A program made the position numbers and the translations under genes. Of a DNA stretch of 64,000 nucleotides, positions 30,544 to 42,631 are shown piece after piece. The stretch comes from Linnemannia hyalina (Eukaryota; Mortierellomycota; Mortierellomycetes; Mortierellales; Mortierellaceae). The notes beneath the pieces are model-generated. The model worked only from the letters and a program-made list of their open reading frames with translations. It was not told where the DNA came from and did not search any database. The stretch spans positions 744,001 through 808,000 of the forward strand of contig JAHRHY010000008.1 of NCBI GenBank assembly GCA_019671135.1, given 5' to 3'. The stretch's first letter is position 1; each line of letters opens with the position of its first letter.

Positions 30544-33321
30544 CTAATCTATGGTACGAAGACTGGTCAATTGGATCGACGACAGGAAGACTAGCTTCCG
30601 GGCGACGATCCGGACCAACGCCAAGTCAACTACATCCAGCCTCAACTCCAACTTCTCCAACCGCTTCATGTTTTCAACCCCCAACAACACCCCTCCAATT
30701 GTCGTCCCCACAGTCTGGTCCAACCTCAACTCCTTCAACTTCAAACACTGATTGGCAATCCGGCGCAACACCCTATCGGGCACCTGCCACGCGCCGTGGA
30801 GACTCAACCGTTGCAGGTTCTTTAGACTGGCAATGGATCGGATCTCCTGTGACCGGATGAACAACAGCAAGTCGCCTCCAGGGTTGGTTCCGCGGGCCAG
30901 GTGTGGGAGTGGCGACAAGGGTGGTTGGTCCTGTCGATAGTAGTGGTGATGCGGGTGCCTCATCGATGTCGCCAAAGTAAGTTCCTCAAGTGCAGGACAC
31001 CGGTTCAAGGCATCCAGACTGAAATAAAGACTGATCTCCCCCTCGAGCGTGAGACGCGTCAACCGGGGCATCCTCCATCCCCACTCAATCGTCGTCGGAT
31101 GCCATACTCGAACGCGGGACCTCGCCTCCAGATCCTCCAACGTCGCCTGGAATGCAAACGCCGCGTCTCGGACACTGTCGACCACATCCAATGTAGGGCC
31201 CTCAAGGTGGATCTGTCGCATCTCGGGGAGGCGTTTAGTCCTGGATCCTGCCAATATGGGTGCACAGATTAAGGCAGCTCGCTTCTCGCTTGCGGCCCAG
31301 GCAAAGACGTTTCCTTTGCGGATCGGCATCTTGATCTCCTCGAGTTGCCGCCATTTTTTGAGCTGCTCTGCCAGTCCCATCAACTGTTGCTCAGCCTGTG
31401 TATAGTTGGGCGAGGTTGAGGATGGGGTGTTTGGGGACAGCCAGAGGCGCTTCAGGCTGGGTGAAGGAAGTCGATCGAGATAGAGGACACAATCGTCCCA
31501 GTTTGTCGCATCCAAACGCTCCAGTCCCTTGATCGCCTCCACCACCAACATGACCGATGAAGCCATGGAGGATGTAGTTGCACTTCTGGGAAAATTGATC
31601 AAGGATTGGATAAGAGCAACTGGTGGCGACGTGGAAGAAGAAGGAGCTCCTCCTTCTCCTCCTCCTGTTGCCGCAATGATTCCTGCAGGTATAGGATGTG
31701 GCGGGAACATGGGAGTAGACGAGATGGGCGATCCTGCAGACCCAAACGAAAACATCGAAGCCGCAGAAATGGAGGCTTGATACCCTCCTCCTGCTCCTCT
31801 CGAACCAGGACTGTTTGCACCACTGTCTCCACGGGTCTCTCCCTCTGTTTGCGTCTTCTTGAGCGAGAGCTCCTTCAGCACAGGACCAAAGACCATCCGA
31901 TGCGACTTGATAAAGTCTATCACCTTCTCGACCTTGAACTCGAGCTCCAAATCCGTCAACTCCAACCGCGAAACCCTTCCCAGCTGTGGCGCCAAAGTAA
32001 TTGCGTGGTCGATAGTATGGACGGCCGAGACCGACAAAGTCCTTATCCCCCCCGGATGATGCGCCATAAATTCTCTCTGGATCTGATACAGAACCTTGTA
32101 GGCTTCTTTATCAGGTGGACCAAGCGGCACACCCAACCCTCGCGCCTCATTCTCCCACCGACACTGGATCAAGTCCGCAAAGAGGAGATGAAAACATTGG
32201 ACCATAATCTCGCCACCTTCTTGTTGGTCAGTATAGTAAAGCAGATAGTCGAGTTTGCAAGGCGGGCGGATCCATTGCTGACCATAGCCTGGATACCGAA
32301 GTGCCGGGAGTCGGGCTTGGATCGACGTGCAGGCGATGAGCAATTGGAGCAACTGAGACATTTTCTTGAGCTTCCAGCCGTCGCGTTGTGGCGTAAGCGC
32401 CATTGTTGTTGCTGTCCCCGTAGAGCGCGTTAAGGAGGATTGTTGTTGCTGGTTGTGGTGGGTGATGATGGAGAGACGGGCTTTGGAATGCGCTGCGGCC
32501 GTGTCAGAATGGCTGGTGCCGATGCTGCTGGGATTGAACCCCTTGGGGTGATCAGACAACGACCGTTGGTGAAGTGAAGAAGGGTGGACCGAGCGGGGTG
32601 TTGCTGAGCTCGGGGCCGAAGTCGAAGTAGTGGCAGTGGCAATGGCAACAGGAAATGGGCCTGAAGTTCCTGTGGGTCGTGCTGAGGGGGGTGAGTACGA
32701 GCTAGCAGCGGTTGTGAGGGCAGTGGCTGCTGTGTGGGTGGAGGAGGACGAAGTCGAGGACGTGGAAGTGGAAGAGACAGAGGATGCAGATGCTTTGCGG
32801 AGGGAGTTGGGGTTGCCAGTATGTCGACGGGAGCTGTGTCTCATGCTGCTGCCAGAGCCTCCTGCACCACTGCCAATACCATTTCCAGCGCCATGGATGC
32901 TACTGTTACTGTTGATACTGCTGTTACTACGTACGAGCCTGACGGTAGTGAGTGTTGCGGTGGCGGGAGTTATTGTTGTCCTTGTTGTGGAGTAGAGGGT
33001 GGAGGATGTGGGGATAAATGAGGAAGGGTCCGATACGGTAGAGTAATAAGGGAGAGAAGAATAAGAGTGCGATGCAGATGCGGATGCAATTGGAGGAAAT
33101 GTTGAGCGGGAGGAGGTTGAGGTTGGAGAGAGAGGGTGTGGAGAAGTTTTTCCATTGTAGGCGAGGAGGAGTCGGAAGGGCGATCGGTAGAGGGCGGGGA
33201 CGACTTTGTAGAAGAGGGAGCGGCAGGTCAACAGGAGACTGTGTTGGTCGGGTAGGTCGAGGAAGGGGAGCAGGCGGAAGAAAATCTCCTCCGGGAGCAG
33301 AGTGATGTGCAACTTTGTCAT
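30544..33321 (-). CDS. F-box protein with C-terminal leucine-rich region, 925 aa
   Basis: One long exon of 925 codons. Residues about 5-50 form an F-box: LLPEEIFFRLLPFLDLPD, then LLTCRSLFYKVVPALYRS, the usual pattern for Skp1 binding. A Ser/Thr-rich disordered stretch of about 270 residues follows. The remainder has regularly spaced Leu-rich segments, e.g. LGRVSRLELTDLELEF, PRLTRLTLEGEISLYF, CPALEELTLATSM, LKNLQRLSLHGAW, KLKELRLDQTVGT and LEKLELRLDVVDL, matching degenerate LRRs. It is therefore a likely SCF ubiquitin-ligase substrate adaptor. Large families of such orphan F-box/LRR proteins are common in Mortierella-type fungi. It is tail to tail with the PPxY gene, 206 bases apart. Confidence 0.88.
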   Translation of the reverse strand: MTKLHITLLPEEIFFRLLPFLDLPDQHSLLLTCRSLFYKVVPALYRSPFRLLLAYNGKTSPHPLSPTSTSSRSTFPPIASASASHSYSSLPYYSTVSDPSSFIPTSSTLYSTTRTTITPATATLTTVRLVRSNSSINSNSSIHGAGNGIGSGAGGSGSSMRHSSRRHTGNPNSLRKASASSVSSTSTSSTSSSSTHTAATALTTAASSYSPPSARPTGTSGPFPVAIATATTSTSAPSSATPRSVHPSSLHQRSLSDHPKGFNPSSIGTSHSDTAAAHSKARLSIITHHNQQQQSSLTRSTGTATTMALTPQRDGWKLKKMSQLLQLLIACTSIQARLPALRYPGYGQQWIRPPCKLDYLLYYTDQQEGGEIMVQCFHLLFADLIQCRWENEARGLGVPLGPPDKEAYKVLYQIQREFMAHHPGGIRTLSVSAVHTIDHAITLAPQLGRVSRLELTDLELEFKVEKVIDFIKSHRMVFGPVLKELSLKKTQTEGETRGDSGANSPGSRGAGGGYQASISAASMFSFGSAGSPISSTPMFPPHPIPAGIIAATGGGEGGAPSSSTSPPVALIQSLINFPRSATTSSMASSVMLVVEAIKGLERLDATNWDDCVLYLDRLPSPSLKRLWLSPNTPSSTSPNYTQAEQQLMGLAEQLKKWRQLEEIKMPIRKGNVFAWAASEKRAALICAPILAGSRTKRLPEMRQIHLEGPTLDVVDSVRDAAFAFQATLEDLEARSRVRVWHPTTIEWGWRMPRLTRLTLEGEISLYFSLDALNRCPALEELTLATSMRHPHHHYYRQDQPPLSPLPHLARGTNPGGDLLLFIRSQEIRSIASLKNLQRLSLHGAWQVPDRVLRRIANQCLKLKELRLDQTVGTTIGGVLLGVENMKRLEKLELRLDVVDLALVRIVARKLVFLSSIQLTSLRTID

Positions 33322-34887
33322 GTTTTGTTGTTGAATGAATGAAAGGAAAGAAGGGGAATGAGGTGTTTGAATGAGGAAGTGAGAATGAGGAACGAGGTGG
33401 GAAAAATAAAAGAGGGAGGAAAGAAAAAGAGGAGCGAAGCGAGGGATAAGGAGACGGGGAAGAAGACGAGAAAAGCGATAAAAGGTAGAGAATGGTTCAC
33501 CCCTCTTTCAATAGCGATAATTTGAGTTCGGGGAAATAGGAATGAGGGTTGTTAGAGGGAGTGAAGGAGAAGAGAAGGGGGAGTGGGGGAGAAGAGAGGG
33601 AGGAGTGGAGAAAGAAGAAAGAAGAAAGAAGGGAGGAAAGAAAGGGAAAAATAAGAAGAGAAAAAAGCGCAGACCACTCTCTTACTCAGAAGAACGAAAT
33701 GCCGATACGATGAAAGTACGCGCCCATCCTCTTTTGAAGGGGAGGAGAGGTGCCTGGATGGGGTTGAATGGAGTGGAGTAAAAAATGGACGCGTGTGTGC
33801 GCGTGTCGTTCGGCTTGTCTGTCTGTCAGTCGAAAGAGAGAGTGCGATTGTATGATAGCTGTTAAAGTAAAGATAAACAACATTGCTGTTCAAATGACGA
33901 GCAAGGTTCAGAGTAGCGTGTGTCTTAGTCTGACAAGGAGAGCAGCAAAGGACAAGGTCTAGTTTCAACCTTGCGAAATGGGAAAATGCTCGTGCTTTTC
34001 GTCTTTATTACTATGGCTGTTGCCTGTTGTGTATGTGTGCCTGAATTTTGTTATGCCCTGACACACTCTCTCTCGCCGCAACTCAAAAAAACGAGTTTTC
34101 CCCCCCTTCTTCGAACAAACGGCAGTTTTCTCTGCTCGCAATATTGTGGTTTTAATAATCCCACTCGGCACTCAACTAACTGATTACAACAACCGACCCC
34201 ACCCCAAAACCCCGCCTTCCTACCGCCTTCTAATCCAAACCCCAGTCAGCCACCCTTACTCCCATTCAATCCACCCTTCCCTCACCCTTCACTCTTACCC
34301 CTATCCTCAACGTCTTCTTGCTCTCCATCCACCACAAAATCCAATGCAAATGTCTTTCTTATGGACCCAAATGCAGGTTTCTTATTCATTTCGCGTCATT
34401 GACAACAAATAAACAAAAGTGTTCAAGTGAAAAAAAAACCAGCACTCCTCATGACAAAAGAACAGGCATGGGTGTTTAATTTAAAAGTTCATGTCCCCCT
34501 TGGCCTTGCTTTGACCTATTGGTCTCCCTTCACCCTTGCCATACCCCTTGTTCTCTACACTTACCCTACATTCATGACCAACTAATCAATGACCAACCAA
34601 CTAATCCCTTTGCTTTTTTCCTTGCAGATATGGAAGAATAGCGTCCAATGGATCCTCGTAACGACTACCCGCGCTCCTCCTGCGTTTAGCAGCCTTGGCC
34701 AGACCCACCCACCCAATGTTCCCTACTGCCGGTCCGTTTTCTGCTGTTGTTGTTCAAGAGGAAACGCCTGCCTTTCGTTTTATTTTGTGACACCGAGCGA
34801 AGGGAAAGTTGCAAAGTTCTTTTTTCTTTCCTCCTTGTGAAAGTCAGAAATGTGGAAATTGCTTCTACCAAGAATTCAGCCGCACAA

Positions 34888-34922
34888 CCATAAAACACAA
34901 ACCATAAAACACAAACCATAAA
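34888..34922 (+). repeat. 14-bp tandem repeat CCATAAAACACAAA, 2.5 copies
   Basis: Two full identical units are followed by half a third. Too small for a satellite, but a clear local tandem duplication in the gene-poor interval. Confidence 0.85.
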
Positions 34923-37900
34923 GGCAAGCACTATCATGCTCTGCGCCCGTTTTAGGACGGCCAAGTTCACGTCTCACTCCTCCTCCTTCTTCATCTTTGC
35001 TCGCAAAAAAAAGAGAAAGAATGGAAAAGAGACGCAAGAACTTTCTGTGCGCCTCTTTGTGATAACTTGATCTCCCCCCTCAACCATAAAAATCATGCAT
35101 GCAAGGTAAAAACTCAACATAGCTTTTTCCACTTTCTCCCCGTATCATTGCTTAGAAAGACACAATCCGACCTAAACTAAATAACAATGACAAAGTGTGT
35201 GTTTGCCGAGCTCTCCTACCCCTCGCCCTTCGACTTACTTACTATCTCCATGGTTGTTTGTTGTTGTGCTATGATGAGTTTGTTGACTTCAACCGGCGGA
35301 GGTTTATATTAGTTTACGAGAAAAATGAACTGTGTACAAGAAAATGAGCAACGGATATGGCACGGTAAAGACAACACCAACAACAACAAAATAACCAACA
35401 GTGCACGCGCGCGGTTCAACTTTTCCGTGTTCATCTCCGTGCTTAATTCCAGTCAGTCATTTCCACGATCGCTTAGATCTTCCCGTCATAATGAAATCCA
35501 CATGGACGCCAGAAGGTTAAATGCTTTTTTCGAGATTTTTTTACCTCCTTCCCACCACCACCAACGCTAACAAAATAAAAGAAAGACAACGAATGACGAA
35601 CGCGCTTTTTCACAGTTTCACAGCACCCACCCTCAAATCTCATTTAATTTGTTTGTTTAGAATGGAGAAAAAAAAGTGACGCGGAAAAGTGAAAATGCAT
35701 CGACATGCATGGGCGCAAATAGAAAAACAAGTGAGTCTGGCCACACAAACACCATACACTTTGCACTTGTACTTCAGCTCACACCATCCCATGATCGACC
35801 AAAGCAAACAACAACATTGAAAAGAGGCAATATCCATCGTCATGAACCATGAATGACCATTTGGCTCAAAAACAACGATAGAGTGAGCCAACGACCTAAA
35901 AAAAAACAAAGCACTACTTCCCAGTGCAGTCCAACTTCAACCAAGAAACCAACCAAGAAAGCAAACAACAAACCCCCTTGTTTTTCATTTCCGAAAAGGA
36001 AACACCTATTTTGTGGGGTATGAACGAGATGAAATAAACAAGATGGACGTTCTTTGCTTTAGTTCCAGTTGTGGAGATTGGGATGAAAAATAGGAGCCTC
36101 CAACCCCCCAATTCCAACCCCAAAAAGCGACCATTGTCTTTCCTCACCCACCGAGGGAGCGTGCAAGGAAAGGAAAATTAGAACAAAGGCTAAAAAAAAG
36201 GGGTGTTCGTTGGTTCCATCGTCATAAGTCAAACTCTTAGTTCTTCATCCAACGAACACCTGTCAAAGTGAAGCCTTTTCTATCCTTCGTCCTCCCGGAA
36301 GCAAGACCGAAGCGGAAGGCGCAGGACTCTACTTCCATTTTTCACGCTCTGTTTTCCTTCCCTTTCCTTGCCTTTCGTTCTCCTTCTCCTTTACTTCCCC
36401 CCCCTCTCCTTTACTTTTTTCCCTTTCTTCCATTCGCCCAGCACATGATGGGAGGAAAACAAGTTATGTTCCAGGCACACAGGAAGAATTTTTTTTGTGC
36501 AACCGAACAACACCTCTCTTCCCTTCTCTCTTCACACCCTCTTCACAGGACCCAAATAGCTTCAACATTGAAAAGTAATATAGCACAGCCTTTTGTGGTA
36601 AATCACAACATCCGATAACAAAATGCTTGGGGGAAGAAAAGGAAAGGAAAGAAAGATCAAGAGCGAACAAGATGAAGTGAGCACTACCCATAAAAAGAAG
36701 AAAAGACGGATAAAAGAATAGATGAATCAGTCAATTCGACTCTTTCTGTGAGTGAGCAATCTCAAAAAGAAGTAGCGCATCGCAAAAGAAGGAATGCAAA
36801 ACGAAACAGCTCTATGTTTTTCTCTCATTGGTTGCGTCCGTTCGCGGCCAAGTCCTTAATCTGATGATCTCGAACGGTTGAGTGCTATACATCTCACAAT
36901 AATGCTGCTATGTTCTTTAGGCTTTTTGTGGGGAGGATGGCACCTGCCTTCCTGTAAAAATAGCTTTGTTTTCCATGCCCACAGTAAGCCCATTTCTACA
37001 TTGTTCCTCGGTTACAGATCCAAAAGGTCTCTGATGTACTTCATCTACACAACATGTCTTGGTTGCGTAGAAAAATGATGACAACCGATAAGGGATGGAA
37101 AGGAACAGATAGAGTGCCGTATCACACAAGCACAAGGCGAGGCTGCATCCCATATCAGAGTCCATTTGGCCGTTTTTTTTTGCCACATCCCAATTGCGTA
37201 TTTCTCTATTTGAATTCTTCTTTGGGTAGATGGTTGTGCCTTCATCTCTTCTCACATGTACAGGTCCTTGCGACAATATATTTTTTCTCAGGGGAAGGAA
37301 AGTTTGTGAATTTTTGCGCCTTCATCAGACCCGCACATCCATCCACGCACACGCGCTTACGGTTCTCATGGTACATGGTGCATACAACCTTTGCACTCCC
37401 CTTTTGTACCATTCAGCGCAAATCACCTCACACATCGCATCCCAGGGATAAACTAAAGCCGAGAGACAGATGGGCAGATTTTTTGACACGCGTATCGACA
37501 AGTGTGCAAGCGCTAGTCAGATTTTTTTATCGGCCTCACCCCAACCAAAAACAATAACTCATAAAATATTGCGCGTGAGCCATATGGGAGACTCTGCTTT
37601 TCATTTCTTCCCGACGAGCATAAGGATAGTTTGATCAGCATATGGATGTGGGGAGGATCGATTGTGACCCCTACCTTTCTCTCTCTCTCTCCTCTGCCAC
37701 TTTAAAAGACTTCATACCGCACTATTATGTTTTGTGGAGAGAAAAGTGGCGTGAAGAAGTGAGATTCATGAAAAAATGCGCAACGATACTTGATCAATAA
37801 TACGCTAACCGGGAGTCAATTCTCAAGAAAGTGACAATTTTTTTTCTTTCCTCTGTCACTCCTTACCTTTCTTCTTCTTCGTTGCAGACACGGTATGAGA

Positions 37901-38250
37901 TTTTGATTGCAGTTTGGTGAAAAAAAAGAGTAGTGAGTGACACATGCGAACGCAATTCACACGCTTGATCCATTAGCACTTGCAAGAAAAGAGGTATAGG
38001 TGGTGGCGCATGCGAACGCGTCTGGATCTGAGACAAGGAGGTTGATCTGATTAAACACATATACAAGTGCGCGACGCGTTTTTCAATGAATAAAGCTAAA
38101 CTACGCCATTGTACATACATGGTTCTCTGTTCGTATACCGAATGTCCACATGATAATGATGGAAGCGATGTATACAATGTATATTTTTTCGTTGTTGCTT
38201 TGCTAAAAAAAAGTGTGCTATCTACGAAAAGAACTCCTTCGAGAGTGCAT

Positions 38251-38279
38251 GAGAGAGAGAGAGAGTGTGTGTGTGTGTG
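38251..38279 (+). repeat. (GA)n(GT)n microsatellite
   Basis: About seven GA units run directly into about seven GT units, 25 bases beyond the stop codon of GPD1, so within its 3' UTR. Confidence 0.9.
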
Positions 38280-38305
38280 CATGTGCGACAGGTTGAAGAA
38301 AGAGC

Positions 38306-40804
38306 TCAGATGTCCTCGACAATTCTGATGGGAGGCAAGTCCTCATAGCAGATCCGGTAGATGGTCGTCATGAGAGGGAACTCCTTGCAGAGACCCTTCT
38401 TGGACAGGATGCCGTACATATCCTTGGCGGTCGAGGTGCCCTGTAACTTTTGTCCTCCAAGCATCTCCTTCTCCAGCTGGTCGAACGACTTGCCCGTCGT
38501 CACATGGGCCTCGGCTACCTTGCGGTTACGACCTCCAGCACACGTTGTGACAAGATCTGCCACCCCGCACGACTCGAAAAAGGTCTCGTCCTTGACATCT
38601 GCGTAGAACATCTTTGCAAACTTGCGCATCTCGTAAAGACCAATGCGGATAATTGCTGCCTTTGTGTTATCTCCAAGCCTAACAAGGTGATTACGAAAAC
38701 AGGTGCAAATGATAAGTAGGTTGGTTCCTGGAAGGAAAGGAAACAAGTAAACAGTTTGTAATACAACAGAGCAACGATGACTTACTTGAGACCGTCGACG
38801 AGACCACCGCCGATGGCGATAATGTTCTTGAGGGCACCACAGAGCTCAACTCCGACGACATCCTCGACAATGTTGACACGGAAGGTAGGGGTGTGAAAGA
38901 TCGCCTCGAAGAGCTCGCCGTCCTCCCTGTTTCTATATCCAATCGTGGTCTCGCAGAATCTCTCCTCCGCAACCTCAGTGGCAATGTTGGCTCCACTGAG
39001 CATACAGGCCCGGATTCCCAAAGAGTCCTGGATCATGTCGGTAATCAATCGGAAGCCGTTATCGTTCTCTTCAACATCGACTCCTTTGATAAGTGAGATG
39101 GCCTTGCACTTGGGCGAGATCTTACCCTTCAACTGCTTGCAGACGCTTGCCACAAACTAGACAAACACGCACACGTTCAAATAGGTCACTAGCAGGTTAG
39201 TCAACATTGCTCTGTCGTACGCTGAAATACGTGGTTACAAATGACTATGCCGTTGAAGAAGAGTCGTATCACCATTCTCATGTGGAATGTAATTCCTCTG
39301 ACACATTGGTATGCACGTTGCTCCGACATCCTACGAGTGGACCCATGATTCTCTCCCTCTTGGCAACACGCTCCTGATTACAGCCTATTCCATCGGGCAC
39401 TGTCTCTCCTTGACCACCGCCTCCTGCACGTTGTCCTTCCTTGCTATTCCATTCCAGTGTGTGAGTTAGAGACTTTCATGGTCCGAGACCCACAACAAAA
39501 AAAGTCCATGCCCCCCCCCCAAGTGACCGGCCTGATAAGGAAAGTGTTTGAACCTTATCAAGCATCCTTCTTTCCTACCCCACGTCGGAGAGTTGGGTTT
39601 GGTGTTCATGTCCTACCTGATGGGGAACGACAAAGACCAGCATGGTCGCATCCTCGCACGTCTTGATCAGATCAGGACAGGCAACAATGTTCTCTGGTAA
39701 CTTGATTCCTGGCAGATATCTTCCCAACAATAAAAAGAATACCATTTCGCGATTAGATGATGCACGTTTTTCATTGCTTATCTTTCTCTGTCTCCCATTC
39801 TCTCTTGACTGTTGAAAGGCTGGGGCAACCAAACCAATAGTGGACATATCTGGGTGCGTGAGAATAAAGCCAAAAAAAGGTAGGGTCATCGGAGAAAAGA
39901 CGACATGTCTTCATGCCGGTGTGGTAATTTCTGCTGACTGACCAGCTTCGATCCATATTTTTTCTTCCTTGGTGTTTTGCGCCACTTTATGTTTTTCCTC
40001 ACTATCCAGCGAGGAGGAGTTGATCGAGTCTTCTCGGCCGACATGAGGACTTGTTGTGCTGCCTGGTGTCGATTCTGATGCATAGAATCGATGTAATGTT
40101 CCAATCGAGCTTTTTGTTTGTTTCGCCCCACAAAAAAATCATTCTGCAACAAATCAAGTGGACATAGATCGAACTCGCTTGTTCTTTTGTGTTGTACCCA
40201 TGTGTTCAACCCCACAATCCCTGATTCCATCGTTTGTACCCACAATTGCCTTCGTGCGTGGGAGAGTACGCGTTTCCCAAATTGTTGCTTCAGCAAAAAT
40301 GCAAAAAAACAAGACTTACTTGACGTTCTCGTGCTTGGTGTTGATAATTTCAGTCAAGTTCTGACCATCGACTTGCTCCTCAAAGACCCACATCTTGACC
40401 TCGTTCTGGAAATGATCAAACTTCTGCACGTTGCCGCCAACGATCTTGGCAACTGCTGATCCCCTACGAAAAGTGAGATGCATTCGGTGATTAGCATTCA
40501 GTCTGTTCCATTCGTTCATTCCATTGTATTCATTTGCCGTGAACATCACCGTCCATTTTTTTTTCGATGCTGTTGAGAGAACTGCGTCCGGTTTTTGCAT
40601 GTCTTTCTCTTTCCAATCTTCAGTTCGTATTTATACACTCTCCAGTCTCGGTCGGTTATTCCAGAAAACTGAACATGGCGGTCGTTGTCTTGATCCATAA
40701 GAGTCGTTGACCTTGACGATACGCCTGACAATATGATATGAGTAACGAAGAAGAGGAGGTATTTACCAGTTTCCGGATCCGATAAGAGCAACTTTTTCAG
40801 TCAT
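38306..40804 (-). CDS. GPD1: NAD-dependent glycerol-3-phosphate dehydrogenase, 342 aa
   Basis: Five exons (40804-40767, 40463-40320, 39719-39617, 39156-38786, 38678-38306) join in frame; the first intron splits the Trp codon of the NAD-binding motif. It reduces dihydroxyacetone phosphate to glycerol-3-phosphate with NADH, feeding glycerol and glycerolipid synthesis. Motifs: LIGSGNWGSAVAKI (residues about 7-20), [14 protein letters not shown] with the catalytic-region Lys, the long motif beginning [18 protein letters not shown], and GGRNRK. Length matches cytosolic GPD (about 340-350 aa). No presequence and no obvious C-terminal peroxisomal SKL signal. In an oleaginous fungus it would supply the backbone for triacylglycerol. 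A TATA-like element lies 270 bases upstream of the ATG. Confidence 0.97.
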
Positions 40805-41072
40805 TATGTGTGGGTGTGTTGTTGTCGCTATTGCGGTAGTGGTGGTGTTGGTATGGATACGCGCCTGCTGTTGTTGTAAAAGGGTGTCGAGAGTGCTTGA
40901 TCTGCGCGAGTGGTCGTGGGTGTTAAGGTTGGTTGGTTGGTGGTGGAAGGAGGTGCGAGTATGATGGAAAGGGAAAGAAAGAGAGGAAAGGGAAGGAAAG
41001 AAGTTGGGAGTGGTGCGGATAAAGAGGGTTAAGAAGTGATGAGATTAGTAGCCTGTTCGAAAAGAGAGTCTC

Positions 41073-41080
41073 CTATTTAT
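41073..41080 (-). promoter_or_regulatory. TATA-like box of GPD1
   Basis: ATAAATAG on the minus strand, 270 bases before the GPD1 start codon and followed by a C/T-rich stretch. Good match to a fungal TATA element; position allows a 5' UTR of about 200 bases. Confidence 0.45.
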
Positions 41081-41214
41081 GCTTCTCAGATGTCAGCCCA
41101 TGGTTTCGGGCATTTCTTTTTTTTTTCTTTCATCTTCTCCAGACCATTGCAATCAACAAACAAATAGAAACCATGCGATAATGTCTCCAAGTTAATGAAG
41201 TAATAATAAAAGTC

Positions 41215-41910
41215 TTACCTTCTTGTCAATTGTTGCCCCATCGCACCACCCACCCAGCCAGTCCGTCCTCGGCTTGGCTCAAAGAGGGTCCGTCTTCCTC
41301 CTCTCAGCCCCGTTGCTGACGAATCCCACCCTGTCACCCCTTCCTCCAACGAAATGCCACAGCCAGCTCCTCCCAGCCTGGTACTCATACTACTATTGGG
41401 ATATCGCGCGTAGCGCTGGTACTGACTGTTGTTGTGCTGGCGCTGGTGGGTGAAAGCCCTTCTCAGGTTCACCCCCTTGGAACACAGGTTGCTGCTTGTC
41501 TCGTCTCGGCCAAGGACTGCCCTACGCATGACCGCTGCGGCCGTAATCGTGGTTGCCCTGGAGATAGTGGTCCATGCACTTTCGTCGCTTACGCTCTTGG
41601 TCTTTAGTCGCGATCCAATGACGACATGCTCAAAGTGATCTTTCGTTGCTCTTGCTCCGGAAGTCCAAGCTGGGGCAATTGAGTTTGCCGTTGATGTGTG
41701 CAGGTCATTTAACCTTTTTTGGCCACTCCCAGAGACAATTGAAGACTGGTATTTGGACGAGTGAAGCTGTGTGTGGATAGGTCGAGTCGATCTGGTTGGA
41801 GCGGTATTCCGTGAAGCCGAAAACAAGCTTGTAGTGAAAATAGTGGCGTTGGCCTTCACGCTCAACTGGACTGTTGTTGGGCAACAGCGACATGCTGTTG
41901 TGTGTGCCAT
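41215..41910 (-). CDS. Uncertain ORF, 231 aa, basic Ser/Thr-rich
   Basis: An open frame from ATG 41910 to a stop at 41215. The N-terminal 60 residues lack acidic residues and are rich in Arg, Ser, Thr, Ala (e.g. FTTSLFSASRNTAPTRS), which would suit a mitochondrial presequence. The C-terminal part is Gly/Arg-rich. The last codons overlap a perfect donor (AAGAAG followed by GTAAGACT), so the stop may lie inside an intron and the real protein may continue. I could not find a convincing next exon before the GPD1 promoter. I do not recognise the family; a chance ORF is possible. Confidence 0.35.
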   Translation of the reverse strand: MAHTTACRCCPTTVQLSVKANATIFTTSLFSASRNTAPTRSTRPIHTQLHSSKYQSSIVSGSGQKRLNDLHTSTANSIAPAWTSGARATKDHFEHVVIGSRLKTKSVSDESAWTTISRATTITAAAVMRRAVLGRDETSSNLCSKGVNLRRAFTHQRQHNNSQYQRYARYPNSSMSTRLGGAGCGISLEEGVTGWDSSATGLRGGRRTLFEPSRGRTGWVGGAMGQQLTRR

Positions 41911-42631
41911 GAGCAGAGGCACTGAATGTCAAGTGGAGGAATGAGTGAGAAAGACGAATAGAACGAATGAATGAATGAGAACCTTCTTCACTCTCCTTAC
42001 TTCTTGTTCTCCTGTCAACTCTCACTTTTGACCATTTACTACTAGACCCTTCCTTGAGAGGGTCCCCGGTGGAGGGCTGATCTTGTTTGGTTGATCAGCC
42101 GAATTGCAGGCAGTCACTTTTGGATGCTTTGTTGGGCTAAAGGGGTCAAGGCGGAGAGTAAGGCGAGAGTGCGTCGGTTGGTAGAAGCGAGGTAACGATC
42201 TTGGGTAATTGGCTTGCTGTCTGGCTTGTTCTCATCTGAAGGATATGGCAGAAGCAATGGTCGATAGTGATGTTTTTATGCACATGGGTAATGAATGGAC
42301 TATGCAGAAGGCATAAAATAAGCCTTGGACAAGCTGTCTCGCCAGTGGCTTCCACGACGTGTCAATTATTCAGTGCAGGAAAGGTGGCGCATACGCAAAC
42401 CAAAATAAAAATAAAAACGAGAGGTTCTTTTTTCCCTTCGTACTGTCCTGTTTCTCCTTCACCCATCAAGCCGATCGTTTCTTTGCGACCTCGCCGATCT
42501 CAATTTCACAAGGACGACCACGAACACATTATTCGCAAAAACCAGCTTCAATTGCGTCAGTGCAAAGGGAAAAACAACAAGACATCAACCTTAGAGGATC
42601 ATCCTACTTTCACGACAAACAACAGCAACAA
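41911..42631. other. Upstream region of the NUP50-like gene
   Basis: About 720 bases with no clear gene. The last 250 bases before the NUP50 start contain A-rich then pyrimidine-rich sequence, likely core promoter and 5' UTR. Confidence 0.45.

Larger units (their letters stand above)
33322..38305. other. Gene-poor interval of 5 kb
   Basis: The first 450 bases are purine-rich on the plus strand, i.e. the pyrimidine-rich promoter of the F-box gene. Beyond that, frames on all strands are short and none shows recognisable protein features or usable splicing. There are many homopolymer A/T runs, and the tandem repeats are listed separately. No tRNA B-box was noticed. Possible contents are long UTRs, a non-coding RNA, or old transposon debris I cannot recognise. 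Confidence 0.5.

Noticed and set aside
31606..32433. 275-codon plus-strand frame inside the F-box gene
   Set aside because: Overlaps a 925-codon conserved-type gene and has shadow composition (Arg/Ser-rich).
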